A stretch of DNA of 64,000 nucleotides, taken from Astrothelium macrocarpum (lineage: Eukaryota > Ascomycota > Dothideomycetes > Trypetheliales > Trypetheliaceae). The notes under the pieces were generated by a model. It searched no databases. It was not told the DNA's origin and saw nothing but the letters and a program-made list of their open reading frames with translations. The stretch spans positions 1-64,000 of the forward strand of contig JAGEMR010000014.1 in assembly GCA_021030915.1 (NCBI GenBank), in the 5' to 3' direction. Shown one piece after another: positions 34,764 through 45,738 of the stretch; positions within the stretch are counted from its first letter, which is position 1; every line of letters begins with the position of its first letter. The translations under genes and the position numbers were made by a program.

Positions 34764-36842
34764 ATGGGTAATGCGCCTCCCCTTTCAACCGCCACAGGCT
34801 ATGGCGTGGTCGTCGGTCTTGGGTTTCTCTTTGCGTTCGGAATGATCCTAACCACTTTCGTCCTCAAAAGATACAACAATGAACTGCAGACATCAGAAAT
34901 GTTCAATACTGCTGGAAGAACCGTCAAATCTGGTCTTGTATCAAGCGCGGTGGTTTCCAGCTGGACTTGGGCAGCAACGCTCCTCCAATCTTCTTCCGTT
35001 GCATATCGTTATGGCGTGAGCGGACCATTTTGGTATGCTTCTGGTGCTACAGTTCAAGTCATCCTCTTCGCCACCCTTGCCATTGAGTTAAAACGTCGAG
35101 CACCGAACGCCCATACATTTCTTGAAGTCATTCGCGCTCGGTACGGGCCAATCACTCATGGAGTTTTCATTACATTCGGTCTCGCTACGAATATCCTTGT
35201 TACGGCCATGTTGCTCACAGGAGGCTCTGCCGTTGTTACTTCCCTTACTGGAGTTCCAACTGCGGCAGCTTGCTTTCTCCTACCAATTGGAGTCGTGCTG
35301 TACACCATCTTTGGTGGAATAAAGGCCACATTCTTGACCGATTACGTTCATACCGTCATGATCCTGGTCATCATATTCATTTTTTCCTTCACCGCATACG
35401 CAACGAACAACATTGTAGGAAGTCCCGGTAAAGTCTACGACCTCCTGGTACAAGCTGCAAAGGACCATCCCGTTGCGGGCAATGCTGGCGGAAGTTATTT
35501 GACAATGAGATCGAAAGAAGGCGCCGTCTTCTTCGTCATCAACATTGTTGGCAATTTTGGAACCGTTTTCTGCGACAATGGATACTACAATAAGGCGATC
35601 GCTGCCAGCCCAGTCCATGCTCTCCCTGGCTATATCATGGGCGGTCTCAGCTGGTTTGCCATCCCTTGGTTAGCTGCGACGACAATGGGCTTGTCAGCTC
35701 TCGCCCTCGAATCTAATCCCGTATTCCCGACCTTTCCCAATCGAATGGCTCCTGCAGATGTCACTGCAGGCCTTGTCCTTCCTGACGCTGCAGTCGCATT
35801 ACTTGGCTCTGGTGGCGCTGCAGCAACACTCCTCCTCATCTTTATGGCCGTGACCAGCGCCATGTCTGCAGAGCTTATCGCTGTATCCTCCATCTGGACC
35901 TACGATATCTATCAGACCTACATCAACCCAGGCGCATCCGGTCGCCGTCTCATCTACATGTCACATTCCGCCTGTGTCGTCTATGCCGTCATCATGGCAG
36001 GCTTCAGCACGGGCTTGTATTACGCGGGGATTTCCATGGGCTATCTTTATCTCATGATGGGTGTCATCATCTCCTCTGCCGTATTACCTGCGGCTTGTAC
36101 GTTGGTCTGGGCACAGCAGAACTGGGCTGCAGCCACCTTCACACCTGTGTTGGGACTCATCTGCAGTCTCATTGCATGGCTCGTGACAGCTAAAAAGGAG
36201 GGTGGATCCTTGGATGTGGCAAGCACGGGCGCCAACAACCCCATGTTAGCAGGCAATGTTGTTGCGCTGCTAAGCCCACTCCTATTTATTCCTGTCCTAA
36301 CTTATGCTCTCGGGCCGCAAAAGTACGATTGGATAAGCATGAAGGCTATCCGCAAAGGTGATGATTCGGATCTCGCAGCTGCAGCGCACATGGACCTGGA
36401 GCTGGTGCCTGGTGAGGAACATCATAGCGTTAATGAGGAACGCGAGGAACAGCGTAAGCTTGAGCGGGCAGGCAAGATTGCACGCTGGCTCACTGTCTTC
36501 ATGACACTTGCTTTACTTGTGCTCTGGCCGATGCCAATGTATGGATCGGGCTATATCTTTAGCAAATCTTTCTTCACAGGATGGGTCTCGGTCGGAATCC
36601 TTTGGCTGTTCTGCTCAGCGTTTTGCGTGGGCTTGTACCCGCTATGGGAGGGACGACGGACCTCTTCTAGGACTTTCAAGATGATCGTTCTGGATTTGAT
36701 GGGAAAGAAGCCAACTGTACATGGGATGGTTGAAGAGACACACAGTGCAGAGGGGGAAAGGGATAGCAAAGAAATCGAAACACCTACGGAGAAATATGAC
36801 GAAAAGGGTCAAGCGGGTAAGAGTCTTGAAGGTGCAGATTGA
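34764..36842 (+). CDS. Urea/polyamine active transporter, DUR3 type (SSS family)
   Basis: A single exon of 693 codons gives 692 residues, the usual DUR3 length. The first ATG gives MGNAPPLS; an upstream TTG is not used. About 15 membrane helices are visible. Family signatures include NTAGRTVKSGLVSSAVVSSWTW, the FWYASGATVQ run, TVFCDNGYYNKAIAA, and SAELIAVSSIWTYDIY. The long hydrophilic loop near residues 540-575 and a charged C-tail follow the fungal pattern. DUR3 symports urea with protons (sodium in some relatives) across the plasma membrane when nitrogen is scarce. No urease or urea amidolyase gene lies in this window. Confidence 0.92.
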   Translation: MGNAPPLSTATGYGVVVGLGFLFAFGMILTTFVLKRYNNELQTSEMFNTAGRTVKSGLVSSAVVSSWTWAATLLQSSSVAYRYGVSGPFWYASGATVQVILFATLAIELKRRAPNAHTFLEVIRARYGPITHGVFITFGLATNILVTAMLLTGGSAVVTSLTGVPTAAACFLLPIGVVLYTIFGGIKATFLTDYVHTVMILVIIFIFSFTAYATNNIVGSPGKVYDLLVQAAKDHPVAGNAGGSYLTMRSKEGAVFFVINIVGNFGTVFCDNGYYNKAIAASPVHALPGYIMGGLSWFAIPWLAATTMGLSALALESNPVFPTFPNRMAPADVTAGLVLPDAAVALLGSGGAAATLLLIFMAVTSAMSAELIAVSSIWTYDIYQTYINPGASGRRLIYMSHSACVVYAVIMAGFSTGLYYAGISMGYLYLMMGVIISSAVLPAACTLVWAQQNWAAATFTPVLGLICSLIAWLVTAKKEGGSLDVASTGANNPMLAGNVVALLSPLLFIPVLTYALGPQKYDWISMKAIRKGDDSDLAAAAHMDLELVPGEEHHSVNEEREEQRKLERAGKIARWLTVFMTLALLVLWPMPMYGSGYIFSKSFFTGWVSVGILWLFCSAFCVGLYPLWEGRRTSSRTFKMIVLDLMGKKPTVHGMVEETHSAEGERDSKEIETPTEKYDEKGQAGKSLEGAD

Positions 36843-37460
36843 TGCCATAGAAATTTTGTGAGCGATTTTCTCCATCCTTGAAATGAACCAGGCCTGGAGT
36901 CTCCCCCAAGAAGGAGAGCCTTGTAAAACCGTCGTTTTGTAAAAATACAGAACACGTTGAGGGGGTTCGCTTCAACCAATCTTAGTTTTGTAATCGGTAA
37001 AGGTTAGTCGCAAGTCGAGGATGATGCCTTGGAGATGGAATGTTCTGCTTGGAACAATAGCAAGATTTGATTCGATCACATGACCAAGAGTTTAACGAAT
37101 CTTATTTAATACATTCGTAATTTCGATTTGTATCTATTCTTCTCGAGCCATCAGCATCGCCTAATTCAAGATGCCTCTAGCATTTGATCACATAGCCCTC
37201 TGTATGCACTTGATTTGATGCGGGAGGATGAATGTCTGATAATACGTCGAGCCTGCCCTTTATCGCCTTTTTTGCTGCATCATCACCAAATTTGCTTTTC
37301 GCTCGTCGCTCGAAGGGTGGGCGTGTGGCCTAAATCCGAATCTCAAGGTCAGCTTCCAGTACTTTCCAACTGAAAACTTCTTGCGGCCTTTTCGGTCGTT
37401 GGGAAGCACATTCTGGGCGCGGTAGAAGTTCTCTTCATTGATACGCCATTTGCAGCGAGT
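36843..37460. other. Intergenic between convergent genes
   Basis: 3' flanks of DUR3 and NAS2. On the minus strand the frame of NAS2 stays open for 66 codons after its stop (37460-37263), noted as a finding. A plus-strand ATG at 37171 (MPLAFDHIAL) has no believable continuation. Confidence 0.4.
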
Positions 37461-38211
37461 TCAAATGGGAACTAGGTGACAGCCTAATGATCCTCTACCA
37501 CCCCAATCTCGCCGTGGAGTGAGGTGCATAGAGACTGGATCAGCAGAATCTGCACGAAAGACCTTAACTAGGATCTGTCGGCCCTCGTTTTGGGTGACAA
37601 CTTGAGCCACTTTGCTCAACTTCTCATGATTCATCCAATTCGCCGCTCCAAACACGGTGATACGGTCTCCAACTCTCAGTCCTGCAGTCTCAGCAGGACT
37701 TCCCGGAGCGACACTATTGACTTTTGCAAATGGTGCTTGAATAGCAGTATCAGATGAGCTCCCTTCAAAGCTGCCAGATGCAGCAGGGGATGATCTTGAT
37801 TCCAAAGCATTCTGGCTTCCTTGCATTTGAGCGTGGTGGGAATGCAAGCCCGTCTCTATCCGCGACATGATGGCCTTGTAGTCATTTCGAAGTTCGATAA
37901 TTCTGGCTCTTGTAGTTGTGATCAGGGCTACATCGATGTCTGCTCGAGGGAAGTCGTCGAAGGTTTTAAGTTTAGTGTCCATGTTGACGCCATGCTGGAC
38001 AGAGCCTCTCGTTAGGATTTTATAAGATTATAGCAGGTACGCTGGAAGTACTGACTGAATCTAGAACAGAACCACACGCAGACATCTCGGCTTCGATGCT
38101 GTCCTTATCAGCTATCAGCTGGACTAGCGATGTTCCCTCTTTGACGCCGTCTTGGGAAGCTCCATTTGAAGCAACACCCGGCGAATGGATGTCTCTTATT
38201 GGTAGACCCAT
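37461..38211 (-). CDS. NAS2: 26S proteasome assembly chaperone NAS2/PSMD9
   Basis: Two exons, 38211-38056 and 37994-37461, with a 61-nt intron (GTCAGT...CTGTCCAG, branch CCTAAC), give 229 residues. The intron was placed so that SVLDS joins HGVNMDTKL, as in relatives. The N-terminal helical half reads LVQLIADKDSIEAEMSA, FPRADIDVALI and TTRARIIELRNDYKAI. The C-terminal PDZ domain reads FAKVNSVAPGSPAETAGLRVGD and ends RRDWGGRGSLGCHLVPI. NAS2 binds the Rpt5 tail and chaperones assembly of the proteasome base. It is divergent from eIF3i over 225 bp that hold a minisatellite. Confidence 0.92.
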
Positions 38212-38239
38212 GATGATGCTAGTAAGAAGTTCACAAGAT

Positions 38240-38311
38240 GAGTGGTAATGTAGATGAGTGGTGATGTAGACGAGTAGTAATGTAGACGAGTAGCAATGTA
38301 GATGAGTGCTT
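38240..38311. repeat. 16-bp minisatellite in NAS2/eIF3i promoter
   Basis: About 4.5 copies of GAGTGGTAATGTAGAT with small changes (GAGTGGTGATGTAGAC, GAGTAGTAATGTAGAC, GAGTAGCAATGTAGAT). It occupies a third of the space between the two divergent starts. Confidence 0.8.
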
Positions 38312-38436
38312 GGAGTGGGGCAATAGTGGGGGCCAGGCATGTGCGGAACAAGGTTGATCCAGTCCCACCTGCACCTCCGTAAAACAGTCATAACTTTGAA
38401 AGCGTCGCTTGAGCTTCTGCTCTTCACACATCGACC

Positions 38437-39598
38437 ATGAGACCGATTTTAATATCGGGCCACGTAAGTTGCACTCAAAGTGAATTATTCTTTCGCTAAT
38501 ACTTTGAAAAGGAACGAGCCCTAACCCAAGTCAAATATAATAAAGACGGCGACATAATATTCTCAGTCTCCAAGGACCATGTCATTTGCGCCTGGTATTC
38601 TGCCAACGGAGAGCGATTAGGAACATACCATGGCCATCAAGGTGCCCTCTGGAGTGTCGATGTCGATCCCACTACAACGCTTCTTGCCTCAGGTGGAGCA
38701 GATAATACCATGAGACTTTGGGACGTGAAGACAGGAAAACTTCTTAAAACATGGGATTTCCACTCGAGTATAAAACGGGTCGAGTTCAATGAAGATGGCA
38801 CGAAACTGCTTGGCGTCACGGAGAAACGACAGGGAGTAGTCAGCTCTATTGTGGTGTACGACATTACCGTTGACGTCGATGCAAAACAGCCGGACGAACA
38901 CAGTCTGAGGATTGTCTGTCCTGAAAGTAAAGCAACGGTTGCTGGCTTTAGCTACCTCTCGAAGTACATCATTGCTGGCCATGAAGACGGCACCGTAACC
39001 CAGTTCAGTGCCAAGGTGATATTGTTTGCCCGACGCAAAGTCGATTATTCACAGCTGACATGATTGTAGGACGGTCTTGAGGAATTTGGCGTGACAGTTC
39101 ATGAAGACGCACAGATCACAGATCTGCAATGGTCACCTGACCGCACATACTTTATCACTTCATCAAAGGACAAAAGCGCAAAGGTAAGCCTGGGGAGCCC
39201 CTTCAAACCCATTGGCTTTGTTAATCCAGACGTAGCTTGTCACGGCCCGCGATCTCGAGGTCCTCAAGACCTATGCCACTGACACACCCCTCAATTCGGC
39301 CTGTATTACTCCCAAAAAAGACTATGTCATTCTTGGTGGCGGTCAGGCAGCTATGGACGTTACAACCACGAGCGCCAGACAAGGAAAATTTGAAGCACGA
39401 TTTTTCCACAAAATCTTTGAGGAAGAAATAGGACGTGTTAGAGGACACTTTGGACCCCTCAACTATGTTGCTGTACATCCACATGGGACGGGATACTGTA
39501 GTGGAGGGGAAGACGGTTATGTGCGTGTGCACCATTTTGATAAGCCTTATTTTGACTTTACGTATGAGGTCGAACGGGAGCAGCTCATGAAGGCATGA
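38437..39598 (+). CDS. TIF34: Translation initiation factor eIF3 subunit i
   Basis: Four exons, 38437-38463, 38512-39015, 39070-39183 and 39236-39598, with introns of 48, 54 and 52 nt, give 335 residues. It begins MRPILISGH, then ERALTQVKYNKDGD, and carries seven WD-type blades such as HQGALWSVDV, GGADNTMRLWD, ITDLQWSPDRTYFITSSKD and GHFGPLNYVAVHP, ending YCSGGEDGYVRVHHFD and a short helix. eIF3i sits with eIF3b and eIF3g in the mobile module of eIF3 on the 40S ribosome. It is a single-copy essential gene in fungi. The exon joins keep every blade intact. Confidence 0.95.
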
Positions 39599-41014
39599 GG
39601 CATTGCATTATACCACAAGCATTTGTACGGTGTTGGGGGTAAAGTCGGTAACGTATTTCACGAAGAATCAGATTGGAACGACGGGTCTTCGTGGTTCTTT
39701 TGATCAACACGAACTTGAGTTCTTATATCACGTTCTGGTGTTCTCCAGTCCTCCAGGCGATTTCATTTGAATCACGTGTGGTCAAAGGCTCGACATGGAT
39801 TCGCAACATGGCACAGGGAAAGGTGTAACAGCAAAGTCAAGGCCATCAGTCCAATCGCATCGACATCCATGGGGAGGTCCGACTATTACGTTTTGGATTT
39901 TTGACCGGCTTCTCGTATATTAAGCCTAAGCTCGAATTCATTCGACAGGCAGGACTGAGCACACCAGTGACCCACAAAAGGACGATACGGACGATCACGT
40001 ATTGTTGGCAAATTGGAGTGAATTAGTTGTGTTCCCAAGAAGCAAAAGACCCCTGAGATTCTTCATGCTTATTTTTAGTAGAGGATCTTTCATTGTGGGT
40101 CACACTCGATTGCTCCTACAAATGCTGTTCCCAGGGCTTTGGGCGCTAAGGCCAGTTGTGGCAGGATTTTGATCGGAAACCAGTTTTTGCTCTGCTCTAA
40201 ATTATTAGATACATATTAACATTTGAGGCTCGAAAATTTCGACTATGTCTTTGGATCTCGTTTGTCAAGGTCAGTAATTCGTGTTTTACCTCGACTTTGA
40301 AATGGCTTCTTGCAGTCTCCTTGTAACAGCCATGCTCAGAATAGCAGAGTATTTGCCTCATTCCAGGTCACGTCATAGCACAAGCATTCTTTGAGTACCC
40401 ACATCACGAAAATGCGCAGAACCGGTCTGCCCTAGTCCAGACGTCCAGTTTACGGTTCACAAGCACAAATCAAGTTACACCACGGGCCGTAGCGCATTTC
40501 AACCCCGACCAAATCCGAATATCGTACAGATTTAATATAATTGCCAAGTCATGACCAAGCATTTAAGAAAGACGACATCTTTCGTGACTCGACCAGACCT
40601 AAATTATATGCAGAAATGCTGGTTGGTCCAATCTTGAGATGGAAAACAATATGTACCCAACACCAGTCTTGCCCGATCTTAGTCAAGTCTATTCAAGGTG
40701 GTGAGGACCGTTGTGAGCTCTCACTTTACCTCTTACAAAGTGTAAGGCGGAATAGAAACATCGCCCAACATGTAATGACAAACATTAGCAGAGCAAGCCA
40801 TCGACTTGAAGAAACGGTTTCATCAGATCGGCTTCCGCCTATGATAGAAGAAAATGCAGCTCCTTTCCAGTATGTACAACATCATTCATTCTTTTTAAAC
40901 AGCCTCGTCCTCGAATAATCCATTCTTTGATATCTTGAGTTCTTCATGGAACTGGGCGGGAAATAAACTGTCTTTGTTATTTCACGAGCGTCTACCCAAC
41001 CATTCAATCCAAAA
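39599..41014. other. Intergenic 1.4 kb, no supported gene
   Basis: Short open stretches, including 40541-40918 (no ATG at its head), show no domain. Nothing repeated or structured was recognised. Confidence 0.45.
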
Positions 41015-41755
41015 ATGCTCTATCCCATCTCCATTTTGCTCTCTTCCCTCCTTGCCAGCTCCACCACCGCCCAAACATCCACGACCTCCATCTTCTTCGG
41101 CGGACTCGCCAACGATGCCCAATCCGACCCGGACAACAGCTTCTTCTCCACCGTCGTCGCCTCCATCGTCACCGCCAACCCCAACGCCACCGTCTTCGCC
41201 ATCAACTGCGCCGTCACCACCCCCCTCACCTCCTCCTCGCCCTCCTCCATCCAAGCCAACACCAACACCTGCACGGGGCCTCCGGTCACCATCACCGCCA
41301 ACCCCACCCTCTTCATCATCCAATCCACCATCCGAGCCTCGACCGCCACCGCCACCGGCACACTGACGCTGTCCTCGCAATGCGAACTCTCGCCCTACCC
41401 CTCCCCTTCCATGTCCTCTCCTTCCGACTTCGATAGCCTGGTCGTGGGCTCCTGCACCTCGTTCTCCGGCGGCTCCGACGTTGCGGCGTTCGGCGATGCG
41501 TCGGGGGAGCTGATGTCGGCGCCGACGACGATGGCGTTGTTGGCGGGTACGGATATTTCTTATACGCCTGTGACGATCACCGCGGGACTGGAGAAGGTGG
41601 TTAATGTGGGGGGTACGACAACGGCTGGAGGGGCGACGGGGACGGGTGATGGTGGAGGAGATGGGGCGCAGACTGGAGGTGTGGCCGTAGGGATCAGAGG
41701 GTATGCGAGGGTTTGGGTTTTTTTGCCTGGGATGCTGGGGTGGTTGGTGGTGTAG
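41015..41755 (+). CDS. GPI-anchored, Ser/Thr-rich cell-surface protein
   Basis: A single exon encodes 246 residues. An N-terminal signal peptide is clear (MLYPISILLSSLLASSTTAQ, cleavage after TAQ). The mature part starts TSTTSIFFGGLANDAQSDPDNSFF, holds a few cysteines (INC, NTCTG, QCEL, GSCTSF) and N-glycosylation sites such as NAT, and is rich in Ser, Thr and Ala. A Gly/Thr linker leads to a hydrophobic C-terminus (VWVFLPGMLGWLVV) suited to GPI attachment. This layout recurs in small ascomycete wall proteins of unknown role. The coding strand changes from C-rich to G-rich past the middle, which also leaves long open frames on the opposite strand; those are shadows. Confidence 0.75.
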   Translation: MLYPISILLSSLLASSTTAQTSTTSIFFGGLANDAQSDPDNSFFSTVVASIVTANPNATVFAINCAVTTPLTSSSPSSIQANTNTCTGPPVTITANPTLFIIQSTIRASTATATGTLTLSSQCELSPYPSPSMSSPSDFDSLVVGSCTSFSGGSDVAAFGDASGELMSAPTTMALLAGTDISYTPVTITAGLEKVVNVGGTTTAGGATGTGDGGGDGAQTGGVAVGIRGYARVWVFLPGMLGWLVV

Positions 41756-42610
41756 GCTGAGTTTTTGTACTTGCACTAGGAGTGATCTATTTGCACGGGT
41801 TGATATCGAGTGTAGTCTTACTTTGGACCAAAATTCCGAGAACTTTCTTGTGTGATATTTAGAAAGAATGTCTATTACTTTGAAGCCTAGTAACGCGCTG
41901 CCGCCGGCGCAATCAGAGTTGTCGCCGAACTTTTGCGTCCCGATTCAAGGTCAACAATTTACACTCTACTGTAGAATAAGCGATGTGCCAAAATCATGGA
42001 TAGCGCGTAAAATGGGAGTCATGATACCTTATACACGAAATGGCCTACTGTTGAAATTGAGTGAATTCTGGTGGATTCGTGTGTGGCTAGCTAGCTAGTT
42101 GTTGTTTTCATCTGATACACGCTAGGTGTCGGTTTGATTAATCAACACCTACAAGGTGACTCGTAAGTGTTCTATCTGGTCCACAAGGCTTTCCACAGTA
42201 ACGGTATCATCGCCTACTCCGATTTGTCCGGAGCAAACCCGAGCACAGCAATTTTAGCGTCTGCGGAGCGAGGCGATAGAAGCCCCACTTTAGGCAGCAG
42301 TGAGATTCTACTATATGTAGCTATGCACAGCACTTTTAGTCTCCGCAAAGGGGCCCGACAGAAGCACCACAGTTCATGCCAGAGCTCCAAGCACAGCATT
42401 CACAGAGCAAAGCGACACAACTTTGTACGAACATATGTGCGTCACACGCCATTTTTGGCGTCTAAAGAGCGAGGCGATTCAAGCCTTAAGGCCGCAATCT
42501 TGCGAAACGCTGCACGCCTTTGGGCCGGAGGATGAACAGCAACCAGACATGGCAGATGCACCCTAACTGTTCTCGAATTGGTGTTCCTTATGTACAGGAA
42601 CCTGCGATTG
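41756..42610. other. Intergenic with degenerate repeat block
   Basis: No gene is supported. The open stretches at 41868-42098 and 42167-42535 lack motifs, and the latter runs through a decayed repeat. Confidence 0.45.
42243..42495. repeat. Decayed tandem repeat, ~45-bp core
   Basis: Words GCACAGCA...TTTTAG, GGAGCGAGGCGATAGAAGCC, GACAGAAGCACCAC and AAAGAGCGAGGCGATTCAAG recur at about 42243, 42325, 42391 and 42448 with 60-80 bp spacing and heavy divergence. The last copy contains a small CGCC-AAAAA-type hairpin (CGCCATTTTTGGCG). Confidence 0.45.
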
Positions 42611-44555
42611 TCAATTTTCTGAAAATAACAGATCAGCCATGACTCTGACTGCCTCAAAGACTCCTCGACTCTTGACCAAGCTTCGGAACGTTTCGGGGAT
42701 CTTCGTCAACGATTTCCTATCATCCATTTTATGCCCTAAACCAGCCAGATTAGTAGCGTTCTAACCGACTACCAATTTGGTACTTACATGACTTCGGACA
42801 CTCATAGTCGACAGACACCTCAGACTCTGCTTCACCAGTCCAGTCGAAACTTATTATCCATCTAATTTCCAATAGCACACCGTCTCTCCGCAGCACTAGT
42901 GTCCGACGACCTAGGTGTGGCCGTAGGCGCATTGACTTCAGCTGGAATTTCGAGCGCCTGCCCTCTCCTAGCCCATCGTCTTCGTCGCTACCCACAGCCT
43001 CAACTTCCTCTAAACCCGCATCCACTCTCGCAGGGAGGTCCGGAAGAAGATGTGCAAACACTTTCTGGCATCGTCCCCAACACCTTGCTCGCTTGACGAC
43101 TAGATCCCAGTATGAGCCCATGGCCCAGCAGATGCTACTGATGTCGTTCTCTGTAGGCCCGCCCTGTTTGGCAGGAAGGCGAATCCACGCACCGAGCTCG
43201 GCCTCCGTCCAAGCTGGAAGCGAGTTAACTGAGAGGTGAGAAATACGTTCGTGTTGAGTATCGACGGTCATCTCGATGTGGGCATTGAAGAGCTTCTCCG
43301 GGCCGCAAACTTGTATACTATGTATTTGCAGAGTGTTCTCGGGATCCGAGGTAGGCGTTGATATTTGCGAGGAAAATGCAAACGGCGTGAAAGCGCGGAG
43401 ATACGGCAAAGGATCATCTTCTTTGATAGGTTGATGGGATGGAATATCCTCCTCAATATCAGAAGGAGGGGGTTGCGCGGTCTTGAGGAAGTTCGAAAAT
43501 GGTCCAAATGATAGTAGCGCTTGAGATATCGGGAGACGCTCGTGTGGAGAGTCGTTTCCTGAAACTTCGTCTGTGCCGATGATGAGATCACTGTTGCGTG
43601 AGATCAGATTAATCAGAAAAAAAAAGGTCTAAGGAGGCTATTACACTAGGTTTTCAAAGTCGACATCGTTATTTGCCGAGCCAGAATTGTGATTGTCCAG
43701 CACAGTGATCGTTGCCTCAAGATCGTTGACGTCCTTGATCAAGCCTTGCAGTTCGCTCTTCATTTCGTCGCGCTTCTTTATTTTCTGCTTAAGCTCACTG
43801 CGCATCTCAATTGCTTTCTCCGCAGCCTTCGGATCTTGAATGACTTGTTCGAGAGGTTGCACCACGTCCACATTTTGTGAGTCTGGTACTGAGCTTCGTG
43901 TAGGCGACGACAATTGTGAGTTACTAATTTGAGGGGCAGACAGCTGTCGGTCTACAGGCTTGAGTGGTGAAGATTTCAATTTTTGTGCAAGCGATTTGGC
44001 AAGCCGACCACGTTTGCTTGGGGATGAGAATAGAATGCCTCTTGGCGGAGGATCATACTCAACATTTTCAAGACCTTGAGGAGTGGCTGGAAGATCGGCT
44101 TCGTCTTCGATCGGCTCTGGTGGGGGGATGATGTTGTTGCGAGTCGATGGAGCCAAAGGTTGCGGCCTTGGTGAGCTCGACGTGATCTCCTGAGATTCAA
44201 CATTTCGTTCACTATGTCTATCAGGCTCTAGCGGCGCTATTGACTCCCTAGCTGATGCAATTTTTTTTCTCTCAGTGGCTTGTTTAACAGGAGATTCGTC
44301 GTCCGTGTCGGGCCTTACGCCCAAAACATAGTCCCGTAGATCTTGTCCCTTTCCAGTGTCTCCATTCCTACTTGTTGGCCTCGACGGTGAAGGGTTTGTC
44401 CTTGCCCTTTGAGTGAGCAGGTTAGGATTAAAACGGGCGAGACTGGCTTTTGTGGGGGACATGAACGAAGCACGTCGAGGTGTACTTCGGAGGCCATCTG
44501 AGGTTTCAGATCGAGCAGTCGATAGTTTCCGTCGTTTGGCAGAATGTGCGCTCAT
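42611..44555 (-). CDS. Disordered/coiled-coil nuclear-type protein, unassigned
   Basis: Three exons, 44555-43645, 43590-42788 and 42735-42611, with introns of 54 and 52 nt, give 612 residues. The N-terminal half is disordered and basic with several SP/TP sites (RRASFMSPTKASLARF, LFSSPSKRGR, LKSSPLKP) and a KRRK signal near the start. A coiled coil follows (AIEMRSELKQKIKKRDEMKSE, about residues 250-295). The C-terminal half is a folded domain (LPYLRAFTPFAFSS, ISHLSVNSLPAWTEAELGAWI, ISSICWAMGSYWDLVVKRA) ending KIPETFRSLVKSRGVFEAVRVMADLLF. Disorder, coiled coil and a compact C-domain is a layout seen in RWD-type kinetochore proteins, but I do not recognise the family for certain. The exons were set by phase. 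Confidence 0.7.
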
Positions 44556-44770
44556 CTTGACTAAGCCCTTGCGGTCATGAGTGGTGTTGTGGAACAGCTG
44601 TTGTTCGCGTCTGTTGTTTGAGAGGGAGGATGACGCGCCGAGTCGCGTCGCGCAACCACGTGAGTCCTAGACCCCGGCCTCTTTCGGCATGACGTACACG
44701 TTACCGTCTTTCTCGTTTTCCAAGCTACACTTTCTATTTACTAAATGGCCTTTCACAGTTGGATAGTTCC

Positions 44771-45581
44771 ATGAGCCGGCGTCTTTTAGCCACACATTCA
44801 GCGCGGCTGAATGCAAACTCGCATGGTCGAATATCATGCTCTCCATTGAAATACCATTCCGCATTAAAATGTCTACAAATCGGTAAACGAATGCACCGAA
44901 GATGGCGCTCAAACATTGCTGCACCTGGAGAACAATCTGCCCCACTGAAGGGCTTCTATGCTGGTCAGAAGTATATGAATATCTCATGGTTTTGGCTGAC
45001 GATTTATAGAATTGATTGACCAGCCATCGGAGAAAGTGCAGCCAGCGACGCGATCCGCACCGACACCACCCCCTCGAGATGAACTTCCCAAAACGAACAA
45101 GGAGGAGACACTCTCTAAAGCTCGCGTCGTATTTGGCTCGCGTTTGGCGGGTCCAGCAGAACGGCGTGAAGAGCTCAATAAGGCCTCCACAAATATAGCT
45201 GGAGTCATGGTACCGCCGCGGCCATCAGAGCCAGACAATTGCTGCATGTCAGGCTGCGTCAACTGTGTTTGGGACAGATATCGTGACGAGCTTGAGGAAT
45301 GGGCTAGTGCAAGTGCACTTGCGCGCGAGCGGCTGCAAGCGCAAAGGGAAAAAGCCAGGGGAACAGGATTGATGTTGGAGCAACCTGGCATGCCGACACA
45401 TGTAGCGACGAGCATGGATGATGATGGGGGAGGTAGCGAAACAAATTGGGACTCTGGATTAGCAATGTCCGGCAAAGACGGCGATCTTTTCGGAAATATA
45501 CCCGTTGGCATTCGAGAATTTATGCGAACTGAGAAAATGCTGAAACAGAGACATTTTCAAGAGAATACCACGAATGCATAG
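44771..45581 (+). CDS. Oxidoreductase-like (OXLD1/PF09791) mitochondrial protein
   Basis: Two exons, 44771-44963 and 45010-45581 (46-nt intron, GTCAGA...GCTGACGATTTATAG), give 254 residues. The first exon reads as an Arg/Ser-rich, acid-free mitochondrial presequence (MSRRLLATHSARLNANSHGR). The core motif of the family is present: PPRPSEPDNCCMSGCVNCVWDRY, with its CCxxGCxxC cluster, followed by a charged helix. Human OXLD1 and its fungal relatives are small mitochondrial proteins of poorly defined role. It is divergent from the coiled-coil gene over 215 bp. The splice is supported by phase and by the presequence being otherwise missing. Confidence 0.82.
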
Positions 45582-45738
45582 AAATCATTTTTGCCACCTG
45601 AAATTCCGGCACTTTGTTGTACAGCTTAATTTTTAAATATTGACCGCAAAACTTTGGGATGTCTAAAGGTCGGTCCCTCAAAGTGCTAAATTGCATTGTC
45701 GACCGGTGTACGCCTGTACCATCTCAGTCAAATGAGAC

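Noticed and set aside
40982..41776. 264-codon minus-strand frame opposite the GPI protein
   Set aside because: Arg/Gly repeats are the complement of a Ser/Thr-rich coding strand; the plus strand has the signal peptide and GPI tail.
44667..44987. Minus-strand frame of 106 codons opposite the OXLD1-like first exon
   Set aside because: The plus strand has a mitochondrial presequence and a phase-correct splice; the minus frame has nothing recognisable.
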